Assembly (NCBI GenBank): GCA_964496595.1
Contig: CAZCAI010000174.1
Location: 1-9,187, forward strand
Source of the DNA: JAAAOZ01 sp964496595
GTDB taxonomy: Bacteria > Chloroflexota > Anaerolineae > B4-G1 > SLSP01
Direction: 5' to 3'
Length of the DNA stretch: 9,187 nucleotides
Numbering within the stretch: position 1 is the stretch's first letter; the number at the start of each line of letters is the position of its first letter. Below the pieces are notes generated by a model, which did not search any database, had not been told where the DNA came from, and saw only the letters and a list, made by a program, of their open reading frames with translations. Made by a program: the position numbers and the translations under genes. Shown piece by piece: positions 1-6,134 of this stretch.

Positions 1-864
1 ATTAACATATTTACCTTGTCCAACAGCGAAGATTTATCAGAACCCACTATATATCATCTATCATCGCAACAGCATGCCTACGGCCGACTGTTAGTATCCA
101 ATGTTTTCCATACACCGCATCGCTTAGGATTGATTTTCTTGCTCGACTATCAGCCGTTACAGATACAGACGGACGCTGGTGTTCAGATGGCTTACTATCT
201 TCCGGAAATGGCGGTTGGGGAAGAACAGGCCGTTGAGTTTCTATTTCCACCTTTGCCGAAGGGGCTACACTATTTGTCCGTTCTGCTGATAACAGATCCC
301 GAGTCTGAGTCCACTGACCCGGTTTACCGCTGGAATCAGCAACAATCTTTTTCTGAGCAGCGTTTTGATCTCTGGGTCGATATCGAAGCTCTTCCGGCCG
401 ATGCCCCGACTTTCGCCAATCAAGAGCAGGCTATGGCTGCGGACTTTAGATTACCGTTTGATATTGTCAAATTAGATGCTTCTCATCAACTTATCGAGTC
501 CCTTGAGTTTGAGGCCGGTACTGAAAACGAAGTGGGGTTACTTTTTACTGCTGAGGAATACTTCTCAAATCTTTCGCCCTACACTGGCACCTTGTCGGTT
601 CGCATTGGCGTGTTCTGGAACGACACGCTTCACACAGCTTTCGATTATGAACTTGATCCTAAACTCAAGCTGTCCGAGCCGCTTTTGCTTCCCTTCCCGA
701 TAGAGGCGCCGGCGGAACCGGGATCGTATCAACTGCACGTCGTAGCCTTCGCTACGCCATGGCACCCACATTTTAACGCGGATGGTGAATGGATTGCCTT
801 CAATCATGCCTCATTCAGTCGCCGTATTCCCGTAAGCGTGGTTGAGGCCGTTCCCAGAAAATAG
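1..864 (+). CDS. Hypothetical beta-rich protein, 5' end probably outside the window
   Basis: I do not recognise this protein. The frame is open from the first base of the window. The first usual start codon is a TTG at 16, giving 282 residues, but no Shine-Dalgarno sequence precedes it, so the gene probably begins upstream. The product is acidic and rich in alternating hydrophobic residues, with many Tyr, Phe, Trp and Pro. This suggests two consecutive beta-sandwich (Ig-like) domains of roughly 130 residues each; the second covers about residues 145-275. I see no membrane segment, no Cys pairs and no catalytic motif. A secreted or surface role is possible, but the N-terminus needed to judge export is missing. 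Its last 50 bases overlap the 3' end of the converging FG-GAP-like gene. GC content is visibly lower than in glmS. I am confident it is coding and have no functional call. Confidence 0.7.
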   Translation: MNIFTLSNSEDLSEPTIYHLSSQQHAYGRLLVSNVFHTPHRLGLIFLLDYQPLQIQTDAGVQMAYYLPEMAVGEEQAVEFLFPPLPKGLHYLSVLLITDPESESTDPVYRWNQQQSFSEQRFDLWVDIEALPADAPTFANQEQAMAADFRLPFDIVKLDASHQLIESLEFEAGTENEVGLLFTAEEYFSNLSPYTGTLSVRIGVFWNDTLHTAFDYELDPKLKLSEPLLLPFPIEAPAEPGSYQLHVVAFATPWHPHFNADGEWIAFNHASFSRRIPVSVVEAVPRK

Positions 865-1411
865 TTCTTCGATCTGATGATTGCACGCACATCATCGCCT
901 GTTGTTCCTCGTCTTGGCCTACGTGTAGATGGTGATAGACGCCGACCTCGCTGCGCCACACGTGGCTGAACCACCACTGGTTCCATTGCCAGATGGCCAA
1001 GGTGCGCTCTCCCGAATTGTCCTGCACGACCTCTAACACGAGGATTTCTTGGAGACCATCGCTATCCACATCGGCCAACTCCACCTCGGTGATGGGAAAG
1101 CCCACCGGAGAGCCACCCCACAGCTCGCGGTAGTAGCCGCCGCGATAGCCGATGATAAAGGGCTGGTTGGTGCGTTGGCCCGTCTCGTCCTCGCGCCAGA
1201 AGACGACGAACATCTCGTTGCGCCCGTCGTCGTTGGGATTGCCCAACGCTACGTCCACGACCTCCCACGCTTCGGGGCTGCGCCACATCTCAACATCATT
1301 CTGGTGGATTGTGATCTGGTCGCCTTCGAGGCGCACGTGTTCTGGGACGCCGTCGCCCGCCTGCGCCTGGCGGAATAGCGTAATCTCTGGCTTTCGGGTA
1401 TACTTTTCCAT
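815..1411 (-). CDS. FG-GAP/VCBS-repeat-like protein, short, no signal peptide
   Basis: A 198-residue protein with two repeats of the kind found in FG-GAP/VCBS beta-propeller blades. Each has a hydrophobic strand, an Asp/Asn-rich turn resembling a calcium-binding loop, then another strand. The loops are NPNDDGRNEM (residues 58-67) and DVDSDGLQEI (114-123), each followed by a run of hydrophobic residues. Tryptophan-rich strands follow around 139-152. Start choice is firm: ATG at 1411 is preceded on the minus strand by AGGAGG six bases upstream. Members of this class are usually secreted, with a signal peptide or lipobox and five to seven blades. This one has neither and only two or three blades, so it may be a truncated or domain-sized version. 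The 3' end overlaps the converging upstream-neighbour gene by 50 bp. Ligand and role are unknown; structural binding of ions or other proteins is the family expectation. Confidence 0.72.
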   Translation of the reverse strand: MEKYTRKPEITLFRQAQAGDGVPEHVRLEGDQITIHQNDVEMWRSPEAWEVVDVALGNPNDDGRNEMFVVFWREDETGQRTNQPFIIGYRGGYYRELWGGSPVGFPITEVELADVDSDGLQEILVLEVVQDNSGERTLAIWQWNQWWFSHVWRSEVGVYHHLHVGQDEEQQAMMCVQSSDRRTIFWERPQPRLREYGD

Positions 1412-1444
1412 AGCGTTCCTCCTGGAGTTAAGTGTAAGTGAGCG

Positions 1445-1473
1445 ATACTCTTACCATAATAGAGGAACGTCAA
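1445..1473 (-). promoter_or_regulatory. Possible promoter of the FG-GAP-like gene
   Basis: On the minus strand, TTGACG (1473-1468) is separated by 17 bases from GAGTAT (1450-1445). The -35 match is good, but the -10 box matches only three of six consensus bases. An alternative -10 box, TATTAT, lies at 1461-1456 but lacks a well-spaced -35. The location, 34-62 bases before the start codon, is reasonable. This is a weak call. Confidence 0.25.
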
Positions 1474-1476
1474 ACC

Positions 1477-1508
1477 GCCCAACCATTTCTGGCTGGGCAG
1501 TTCTTTTC
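1477..1508 (+). terminator. Hairpin followed by a T-rich run
   Basis: GCCCA (1477-1481) pairs with TGGGC (1494-1498), and CCA pairs with TGG around a TTTC loop, with one A/C mismatch. On the plus strand the stem is followed within two bases by TTCTTTTCT, as in an intrinsic terminator. It would stop plus-strand transcripts running through the FG-GAP-like gene antisense, before the glmS promoter. On the minus strand it lies in or just upstream of the FG-GAP-like leader, where a regulatory hairpin is an alternative reading. Confidence 0.35.
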
Positions 1509-1537
1509 TGGGTTGAACTTCACCGTTTTCTGGGTTG
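1504..1537. repeat. 12-bp direct repeat, 22 bp apart
   Basis: TTTTCTGGGTTG occurs exactly at 1504-1515 and again at 1526-1537. The start-to-start distance is 22 bp, about two turns of B-DNA, so the copies face the same side of the helix. A partial third copy (TTTCTGG) lies at 1486-1492 in the hairpin. The pair lies between the divergently transcribed FG-GAP-like gene and glmS and could be an operator. Chance duplication in a T/G-rich spacer is the alternative. Confidence 0.4.
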
Positions 1538-1609
1538 TTTTTGATCCCTTGATTCATTGCGCATCCCGTTCTGTCACGCCTGCACTTCCCCAAATAGGCA
1601 ACTTGTCAC

Positions 1610-1638
1610 TTGCCAAGACTTTGGCTTTCCTTTACGAT
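1610..1638 (+). promoter_or_regulatory. Likely sigma-70-type promoter of glmS
   Basis: TTGCCA (1610-1615, five of six matches to the -35 consensus) is followed after exactly 17 bases by TACGAT (1633-1638, four of six matches to the -10 consensus). The expected start of transcription near 1645 gives a leader of about 50 bases before the glmS ATG. That is too short for a glmS ribozyme, and none is visible. The call rests on motif match and position only. Confidence 0.4.
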
Positions 1639-1695
1639 GCGAATAGTCAAGAGTTTTGTTTTTAGTCAAATCCAATACAAGTGAGGGACTAGGTT

Positions 1696-3486
1696 ATGTG
1701 CGGAATTTTTGGGATTATCACGCGCGATGAGCAGCCGCTTGGCCCGATGCTTATCGCGGCGGCGCAGCGGCTTTCCTACCGGGGCTACGATTCCGTCGGA
1801 TGCGCGACGATTGGCGCGGACGGCGTCGCCGATTTGCGCAAGGATGTGGGCAAGGTGCAGGCGGTGGCCGAGCGCCTGGGCTTCGCCGAGATGTCCGGCA
1901 CGCGCGGGATCACGCAGTTGCGCTGGGCGACCTTCGGCGCGCCCTCGCAGGTCAACGCGCAGCCGCATTTCGATTCCGACGGCGATCTGGTCGGCGCGCA
2001 CAACGGCAATGTGGTCAACAACGTCGAGTTGCGCGAGCAGTTCATCGCTGAGGGGATGACGGTTCGTTCTACCAACGACGGCGAATCGTGCGTCCACGCG
2101 GTCGAGCGCTACGTCGATCAGGGCCACAGCATGGTCGAGGCCATCCGCCGCGCCTACGATGATCTGGAGGGCGACTACGCCTTCGTGATCGGGCGCGTGG
2201 ATGAGGATGTGCTCTACGCCTTCAAGAAAGGCTCCGGCCTGGTGGCCGGCATCGGCGACGATTTTACCTGCATTTCCTCCGATCTGCCCTCGATTTTGCC
2301 GCTGACGCGCCGGGTCGTCTATCCTCAAGATGGCGAGATCGTCATCCTGCGGCCCGATGGCGTGGCGCTGCACAGCGTCGAGACCGATCAGGCGGTCCCG
2401 GTGAACATCGAAACGATCACGGAAAGCATGGACGCTGTGGAAAAGGGCAACTACGCGCACTTCATGCTCAAGGAGATCCACGAACAGCCCCAGGTGATGC
2501 GCGAGCTGCTGCACTTGCTGGATGCTTCCCCATACGTCGAGACCTTCTTGGATCGCGTGAAATCCGCCCGCCAACTCTATCTCATCGCCTGCGGCACCAG
2601 CTACCACGCCGCGCTGTTCGGCTCGGTCTATCTGGCCCAGTTGGCGGGACGCTCCGCCGTGCCCGTGATCGCGCCGCAGTTCAAGCCCCAGTATCTGCCC
2701 ACGGTCGGCCCTGGCGATGTCGGCATCTTCGTCAGCCAGAGCGGCGAGACCAAGGATGTGCTGGACGCGCTGACGGCGGGACGGGCGCGCGAGATGGAGA
2801 TTCTGGGCCTGGTCAACGTCATCGGCTCCACGCTCACCAAGGAGAGCGCGTGCTATCTGCCGCTGGCCTGCGGCTACGAGATCAGCGTGCCGGCGACCAA
2901 GACCTTCATCAATCAGGCGCTGGCCTTCCTCTATATTGCGCTGCGATTGGGCGGCCACGATACCGGCGTCCTGGCCGAACTCCCCGATCTGGTCGAGGAG
3001 ACCATCGATCAGACGGATGCCCCCATCACCGAACTGGCGCAAACCATCAATGCATGGGATGATATGTATTGTCTGGGCTACGGCGCGACCTATCCCATCG
3101 CGTTGGAGGGCGCGCTCAAGCTCAAGGAGGTCACCTACGCGCACTGTGAGGGCATGCTCTCGACGGAGTTTAAGCACGGGCCGCTTTCGGCGGTGCACGA
3201 AGGCTATCCGGTGCTCTTCGTCGCCGGGCCGGAGGATGTCCCGTTGATGGTGAGCGGCATCAACGAATCTACCGTGCGCGGCGCGCGAGCCATCGCCATC
3301 GGCGCGGAGGATGCGCGCTTGCGGGCCAACGCGCACGATCTGATCCCCCTGCCCTCGACCGATCCCTACATCCAGCCGCTGTTAGCCGTTCTCCCGCTCC
3401 AGCTCCTCTCCTATCGGATGAGCGTCCTGCGCGGCTATGATCCCGATTTCCCCCGGAATTTGAGCAAAACGTTGACCGTTGACTGA
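1696..3486 (+). CDS. glmS: Glutamine--fructose-6-phosphate aminotransferase (isomerizing)
   Basis: GlmS makes glucosamine-6-phosphate from fructose-6-phosphate and glutamine in the cytoplasm, the first step towards UDP-GlcNAc, peptidoglycan and other amino-sugar polymers. The 596-residue length is close to the E. coli enzyme (609). Residues 1-235 are the class II glutaminase domain: Cys2 nucleophile in MCGIFGI, RWAT at 76-79, and the oxyanion-hole motif HNG at 102-104. Residues 285-596 carry two SIS sugar-isomerase domains: ACGTSY (298-303), SQSGET (347-352), ALEGALKLKE (469-478), KHGPL (493-497) and the C-terminal tail with Lys591. Glu478, His494 and Lys591 correspond to E. coli Glu488, His504 and Lys603. 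The His normally following RWAT is Phe80 here. The start is fixed by the need for Cys2; GAGGG at 1683-1687 is the likely ribosome binding site. It appears to be monocistronic. Confidence 0.97.
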   Translation: MCGIFGIITRDEQPLGPMLIAAAQRLSYRGYDSVGCATIGADGVADLRKDVGKVQAVAERLGFAEMSGTRGITQLRWATFGAPSQVNAQPHFDSDGDLVGAHNGNVVNNVELREQFIAEGMTVRSTNDGESCVHAVERYVDQGHSMVEAIRRAYDDLEGDYAFVIGRVDEDVLYAFKKGSGLVAGIGDDFTCISSDLPSILPLTRRVVYPQDGEIVILRPDGVALHSVETDQAVPVNIETITESMDAVEKGNYAHFMLKEIHEQPQVMRELLHLLDASPYVETFLDRVKSARQLYLIACGTSYHAALFGSVYLAQLAGRSAVPVIAPQFKPQYLPTVGPGDVGIFVSQSGETKDVLDALTAGRAREMEILGLVNVIGSTLTKESACYLPLACGYEISVPATKTFINQALAFLYIALRLGGHDTGVLAELPDLVEETIDQTDAPITELAQTINAWDDMYCLGYGATYPIALEGALKLKEVTYAHCEGMLSTEFKHGPLSAVHEGYPVLFVAGPEDVPLMVSGINESTVRGARAIAIGAEDARLRANAHDLIPLPSTDPYIQPLLAVLPLQLLSYRMSVLRGYDPDFPRNLSKTLTVD

Positions 3487-3516
3487 GTTACTGTGGAAAT
3501 AGGTGTACTGATTAGG

Positions 3517-3590
3517 AATTTAGAATTGCGAATTGCGAATAATGCTGCTGGGTAAAGATTCAAAATTCTAAATTCACAATTCATAATTTT
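3517..3590. repeat. Inverted clusters of AT-rich 7-bp repeats after glmS
   Basis: The left cluster has a 7-bp period (AATTTAG, then AATTGCG twice, then AATAATG; 3517-3544). The right cluster (ATTCTAA, ATTCACA, ATTCATA; 3565-3585) has the opposite orientation. AATTTAGAATT at 3517-3527 is the exact reverse complement of 3564-3574, so the whole could fold into a long AT-rich hairpin. It abuts the 8-bp array directly. It may help end glmS transcription, but there is no GC-rich stem or clean U-run. Confidence 0.6.
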
Positions 3591-3654
3591 CTATTTGTCG
3601 ATTTGTCTATTTGCTGTTTTGTTGATTTGTCGATTTGTTGATTTGTCTATTTGC
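3591..3654 (+). repeat. Array of eight 8-bp repeats directly before the iorA ribosome binding site
   Basis: Eight consecutive 8-base units match YNWTTTGY in the direction of iorA: CTATTTGT, CGATTTGT, CTATTTGC, TGTTTTGT, TGATTTGT, CGATTTGT, TGATTTGT, CTATTTGC. There are no spacers. The array ends three bases before the AAGGAGG at 3658-3664. The same unit types recur before iorB. Exact periodicity together with variation at the first three positions suggests ageing of a slippage- or copy-generated tandem repeat. Confidence 0.9.
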
Positions 3655-3671
3655 CACAAGGAGGTCTTTTG

Positions 3672-5486
3672 ATGAAGAAACTGTTGCTTTCCGGCAATGA
3701 GGCCATCGCCCTGGGCGCGTGGGAGGCGGGGATTCAATATGCCTCGGCCTATCCGGGCACGCCCTCCACGGAAATCTTGGAGAATTTCGCGCGCTACGCG
3801 GGCATTCGGGCGGAATGGGCCAGCAACGAGAAGGTGGCCTTGGATAACGCCATCGGCGCGTCGTTCGGCGGCGCGCGCACGATGGCGGTGATGAAGCACG
3901 TGGGCGTCAACGTCGCCGCCGACAGCCTGATGTCGCTCTCGTACACGGGGACGCACGGCGGGCTGGTGCTGGTCAGCGCCGACGACGCGGGCGCGTTCTC
4001 CTCGCAGAATGAGCAGGATAACCGGCACTACGCGCGCTTCGGCAAATTCCCCGCCATCGAACCCGCCGACAGCGAGGAGGCGCGGCGCTTTGTAGGCATC
4101 GCGCTGGAGGTGAGCGAGCGCTTCCGCACGCCCGTCATCCTGCGCACGACCACGCGGCTCTCCCATTCCAAATCGGCGGTCACGCCCCGCGTGCCCGAAG
4201 CGCGCACGTTCGAGCCGCTGCCGCCCTTCGAGCGCGAGGAGGAGGTCACGCGCGTGATCATCCCGGCCATCGCGCGCCGGCGCCACCCGGAGATCGAGCA
4301 GCGCCTGGTTGATGTCGCGACCTGGTCGGCCAACGAGGGCTTTGAGCTGGGCCTCAACCGCATCGAGTGGGGCGACAAGGGCCTGGGCATCATCACCAAC
4401 GGGATCGCGTACCAGTACGCGCGCGAGATCTTCGCCGGCGCCAGCATCCTCAAGCTGGGGATGAGCTATCCGCTGCCGATGGGCAAGCTCCGCGCCTTCG
4501 CAGAGCAGGTCGAGACGCTCGTTGTCCTGGAAGAGCTTGATCCCTTTATCGAAGATCAGCTCAAGGCGGCGGGGATCGACGTGGCGCATGGCAAGGACAT
4601 CTTCCCCATCTGCGGCGAGCTGACGCTGGCGAAAGTGCGCGAGGGTGCGCTCCAGGCCGGTCTCTTAGATGAACTGCCGCCAGAAGAAGCGCCGGCGCCG
4701 ATCCGACTGGATGTGCCCGCGCGGCCTCCGGCGCTCTGTCCCGGCTGCCCGCATCGCGCTTTCTTCTACGATATGGCGCGCAACAAGCGCAAGGCCATGA
4801 TCGCGGGCGACATCGGGTGCTACTCGATGGGCGTGCTGGAGCCGTTCCGCGCGATGGATATGCTTATCTCGATGGGCGCGAGCGTGGGGATGGCCCACGG
4901 CTTCAAGCAGGCGGGCGGGCAAGAGGCCGCCGTGGCGACGATTGGCGATAGCACCTTCTTCCATTCGGGCCTGGCGCCGTTAGCTGCCGCGGTCTACAAT
5001 CAGGCCAATATCACCGTGGCGGTGTTAGATAATCGCATCACCGCGATGACGGGCCAGCAGGATCATCCCGGCACGGGCATCACGCTCCAGGGCGCGGAGG
5101 GCTACGAGATCGACATCGCGCCGGTGGTGGAGGCGCTGGGCGTCTCGTTTATCGAGGAGGTCGATGCCTGGGATGTGGACGGCGTCAACGAGGCGCTCAA
5201 GGCCGCGATGGCTCACGAGGACGGGCCGGCGGTGATCATCGTGCGCGGCGCGTGCGTCTTCACGCCGCACTTTCACCTTCAGCCTCGGATGCGTGTCGAT
5301 ACCGATACGTGCGTCGCCTGCGGCGCGTGCTTCCGCGTGGGCTGCCCCGCCATCCTCAAGAGCGAGGAGGTCAATCCCAAGAACAAGAAACACAAAGCGC
5401 GGATCGATCCGCTGCTATGCACGGGCTGCACCGTCTGCATGCAGGTCTGCCCGGTGGATGCGATTGCGCCAAGAGATGAGGAATAA
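3672..5486 (+). CDS. iorA: Indolepyruvate:ferredoxin oxidoreductase, alpha subunit
   Basis: IorA with IorB oxidatively decarboxylates aryl pyruvates (indolepyruvate, phenylpyruvate, hydroxyphenylpyruvate) to aryl-acetyl-CoA and reduces ferredoxin. It acts in cytoplasmic, oxygen-sensitive breakdown of aromatic amino acids. From the ATG at 3672 the protein has 604 residues. Residues 1-170 are the pyrimidine-binding domain, with YPGTPSTE at 27-34 and the conserved Glu53 in SNEKVA. CPGCPHR (356-362) opens the diphosphate-binding domain. GDS (426-428) followed by Asn454 is the thiamine-diphosphate/magnesium motif. The C-terminus is a two-cluster ferredoxin: Cys547, 550, 553, 558 and Cys583, 586, 589, 593. 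All expected residues are present. The start is set by AAGGAGG at 3658-3664, seven bases before ATG; an upstream TTG at 3651 would run through this site and is rejected. The usual partner iorB does not follow directly but lies 2.3 kb downstream. Confidence 0.96.
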   Translation: MKKLLLSGNEAIALGAWEAGIQYASAYPGTPSTEILENFARYAGIRAEWASNEKVALDNAIGASFGGARTMAVMKHVGVNVAADSLMSLSYTGTHGGLVLVSADDAGAFSSQNEQDNRHYARFGKFPAIEPADSEEARRFVGIALEVSERFRTPVILRTTTRLSHSKSAVTPRVPEARTFEPLPPFEREEEVTRVIIPAIARRRHPEIEQRLVDVATWSANEGFELGLNRIEWGDKGLGIITNGIAYQYAREIFAGASILKLGMSYPLPMGKLRAFAEQVETLVVLEELDPFIEDQLKAAGIDVAHGKDIFPICGELTLAKVREGALQAGLLDELPPEEAPAPIRLDVPARPPALCPGCPHRAFFYDMARNKRKAMIAGDIGCYSMGVLEPFRAMDMLISMGASVGMAHGFKQAGGQEAAVATIGDSTFFHSGLAPLAAAVYNQANITVAVLDNRITAMTGQQDHPGTGITLQGAEGYEIDIAPVVEALGVSFIEEVDAWDVDGVNEALKAAMAHEDGPAVIIVRGACVFTPHFHLQPRMRVDTDTCVACGACFRVGCPAILKSEEVNPKNKKHKARIDPLLCTGCTVCMQVCPVDAIAPRDEE

Positions 5487-5542
5487 GCGATTGAGCGAAT
5501 GGGCGAATAAGTGAATAAGCGAATCTGTGAATCAGTGCACCG
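5479..5542 (-). repeat. 8-bp repeat array after iorA, opposite orientation
   Basis: Eight successive 8-base units fit roughly GYGAATNA on the plus strand (for example GCGAATAA, GTGAATAA, GCGAATCT, GTGAATCA). The first unit contains the iorA stop codon. Read on the minus strand the units become forms such as TTATTCGC and TGATTCAC, which resemble the TTTG units before iorA and iorB with C at the sixth position. It is thus probably the same element family, inverted and more diverged. Confidence 0.75.
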
Positions 5543-5552
5543 AGGGGGATTG

Positions 5553-5750
5553 ATGAGGGAACGGATGGCGTGTTCGTGTTATGCAGCGTGGGAAGCGGAG
5601 GTTCGCGAGGGGATCGAGCGAGGTTCAATGGGGTTAGTAGAGGACTTCAGCTATCGAGAGGCGATGCGCTCCGCAACGAAACTCAAAAACTCGCGGAAAC
5701 TCGTCTCCAAATCGGAGGAGAAGGGCGCGGCGACAGCGCACTCATCCTAA
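5553..5750 (+). CDS. Small unrecognised ORF (65 codons), doubtful
   Basis: A 65-residue frame starting at ATG 5553, four bases after a purine-rich GAGGGGG (5542-5548) that could serve as ribosome binding site. It follows an 8-bp array, as iorA and iorB do. The predicted product is charged, with an acidic first half containing two Cys (near residues 7 and 9) and a Lys/Ser-rich end. I find no family resemblance, no membrane segment and no convincing domain. Its last nine bases overlap the end of the converging small gene. It may be a real small gene, the leftover 5' end of a gene cut off by later insertions, or chance. The ribosome binding site and position favour the first two; the odd composition favours the last. 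Confidence 0.25.
   Translation: MRERMACSCYAAWEAEVREGIERGSMGLVEDFSYREAMRSATKLKNSRKLVSKSEEKGAATAHSS
5651..5746 (-). pseudogene. Possible remnant of a gene downstream of the small helical protein gene
   Basis: On the minus strand the small helical gene ends in GGATGA, so an ATG overlaps its stop in the ATGA arrangement typical of translationally coupled pairs. The frame from that ATG stops after 20 codons. A neighbouring frame instead reads 31 codons to a stop at 5651-5653 and ends in an amphipathic stretch (FREFLSFVAERI) that looks like a natural C-terminus. This could be a degraded coupled partner gene with a frameshift or deletion. It is too short to identify and could be chance. Confidence 0.2.
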
Positions 5751-6017
5751 CTTGTCCAACAGCTTCTGCACGGTCTCTTTTTTCGCTTCTAAATTGTCGA
5801 AGGCGAAGAAGTCCTCGAACGTTTCCGTTTCGTGGAGTTGGCCTTGTTGGATGAGTCCGTCGAGTTCGAAGACGGTTTCCACGTCGTAATGGCGGGCCAT
5901 GTCCAGAAGCTGGGTTTCGATGATGCGCAGACGCTGCTGCAAAAAGAGCTTGAGGCTATGGCGCTCTAAATCTTTCGGCGAAATTTGCAATTTCATAGCG
6001 ACGATTTCGTATGTCAT
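5742..6017 (-). CDS. Small alpha-helical protein of unknown function
   Basis: A 91-residue protein. I chose the ATG at 6017 because GGAGG lies five bases upstream of it; a GTG twelve bases further upstream overlaps that site. The sequence is predicted to be almost all helix. A first helix at about 14-42 is rich in Leu, Gln and Arg (KLFLQQRLRIIETQLLDM). It is followed by a loop with DVETVFELDGLIQQG (45-59), then an acidic aromatic stretch, TFEDFFAFDNLEAKK (66-80), leading into a Leu-heptad end. The pattern of a small acidic helical protein with an ED-F-x-F-D-x-LE motif recalls short bacterial and archaeal ORFs that I cannot name, some of which sit beside toxin-like genes. An antitoxin-like role is speculation. 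It has a strong promoter of its own, is divergent from the AAA/PDDEXK_9 gene, and lies in the segment that separates iorA from iorB. Confidence 0.75.
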   Translation of the reverse strand: MTYEIVAMKLQISPKDLERHSLKLFLQQRLRIIETQLLDMARHYDVETVFELDGLIQQGQLHETETFEDFFAFDNLEAKKETVQKLLDKLG

Positions 6018-6066
6018 GCGAACCTCCACGGCTACTTCTACACACTATCAACAGAGATTTAGTTCC

Positions 6067-6095
6067 ATGATAAGCCAACGCCGAAAATCGGTCAA
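6067..6095 (-). promoter_or_regulatory. Strong sigma-70-type promoter for the small helical protein gene
   Basis: On the minus strand TTGACC (6095-6090, five of six consensus matches) is followed after exactly 17 bases by TATCAT (6072-6067, five of six). Transcription would begin near 6060, giving a leader of about 40 bases before the ATG at 6017. This is the best promoter match in the window. Confidence 0.6.
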
Positions 6096-6134
6096 GAATT
6101 TTTAGTAGTGGACACCGGATTGGAGGAAAGGGAT

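Noticed and set aside
1049..1378. Plus-strand open frame inside the FG-GAP-like gene
   Set aside because: The minus strand carries the better-supported protein with a good ribosome binding site and repeat motifs. The plus frame has no ribosome binding site or recognisable motif.
1639..1695. glmS ribozyme or amino-sugar riboswitch in the glmS leader
   Set aside because: The stretch before the start codon is short and AT-rich and has no conserved ribozyme core or extended pairing.
1666..3336. Long open frame on the minus strand opposite glmS
   Set aside because: It is the antisense of a fully recognisable GlmS. Its Arg/Asp/Ala/His-rich composition is the usual product of GC-rich codon structure read backwards, with no domain resemblance.
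3591..4589. Long minus-strand open frame opposite iorA, starting in the repeat array
   Set aside because: It is antisense to conserved IorA sequence. Its N-terminus is just the translated 8-bp repeats, and it has no recognisable fold.
5553..5620. A decayed duplicate of the iorB 5' end after iorA
   Set aside because: The first bases resemble the iorB start (ATGA, then GAACG), and a GCGTGGG lies at a similar distance. The remaining alignment is no better than chance, and the encoded residues do not match.
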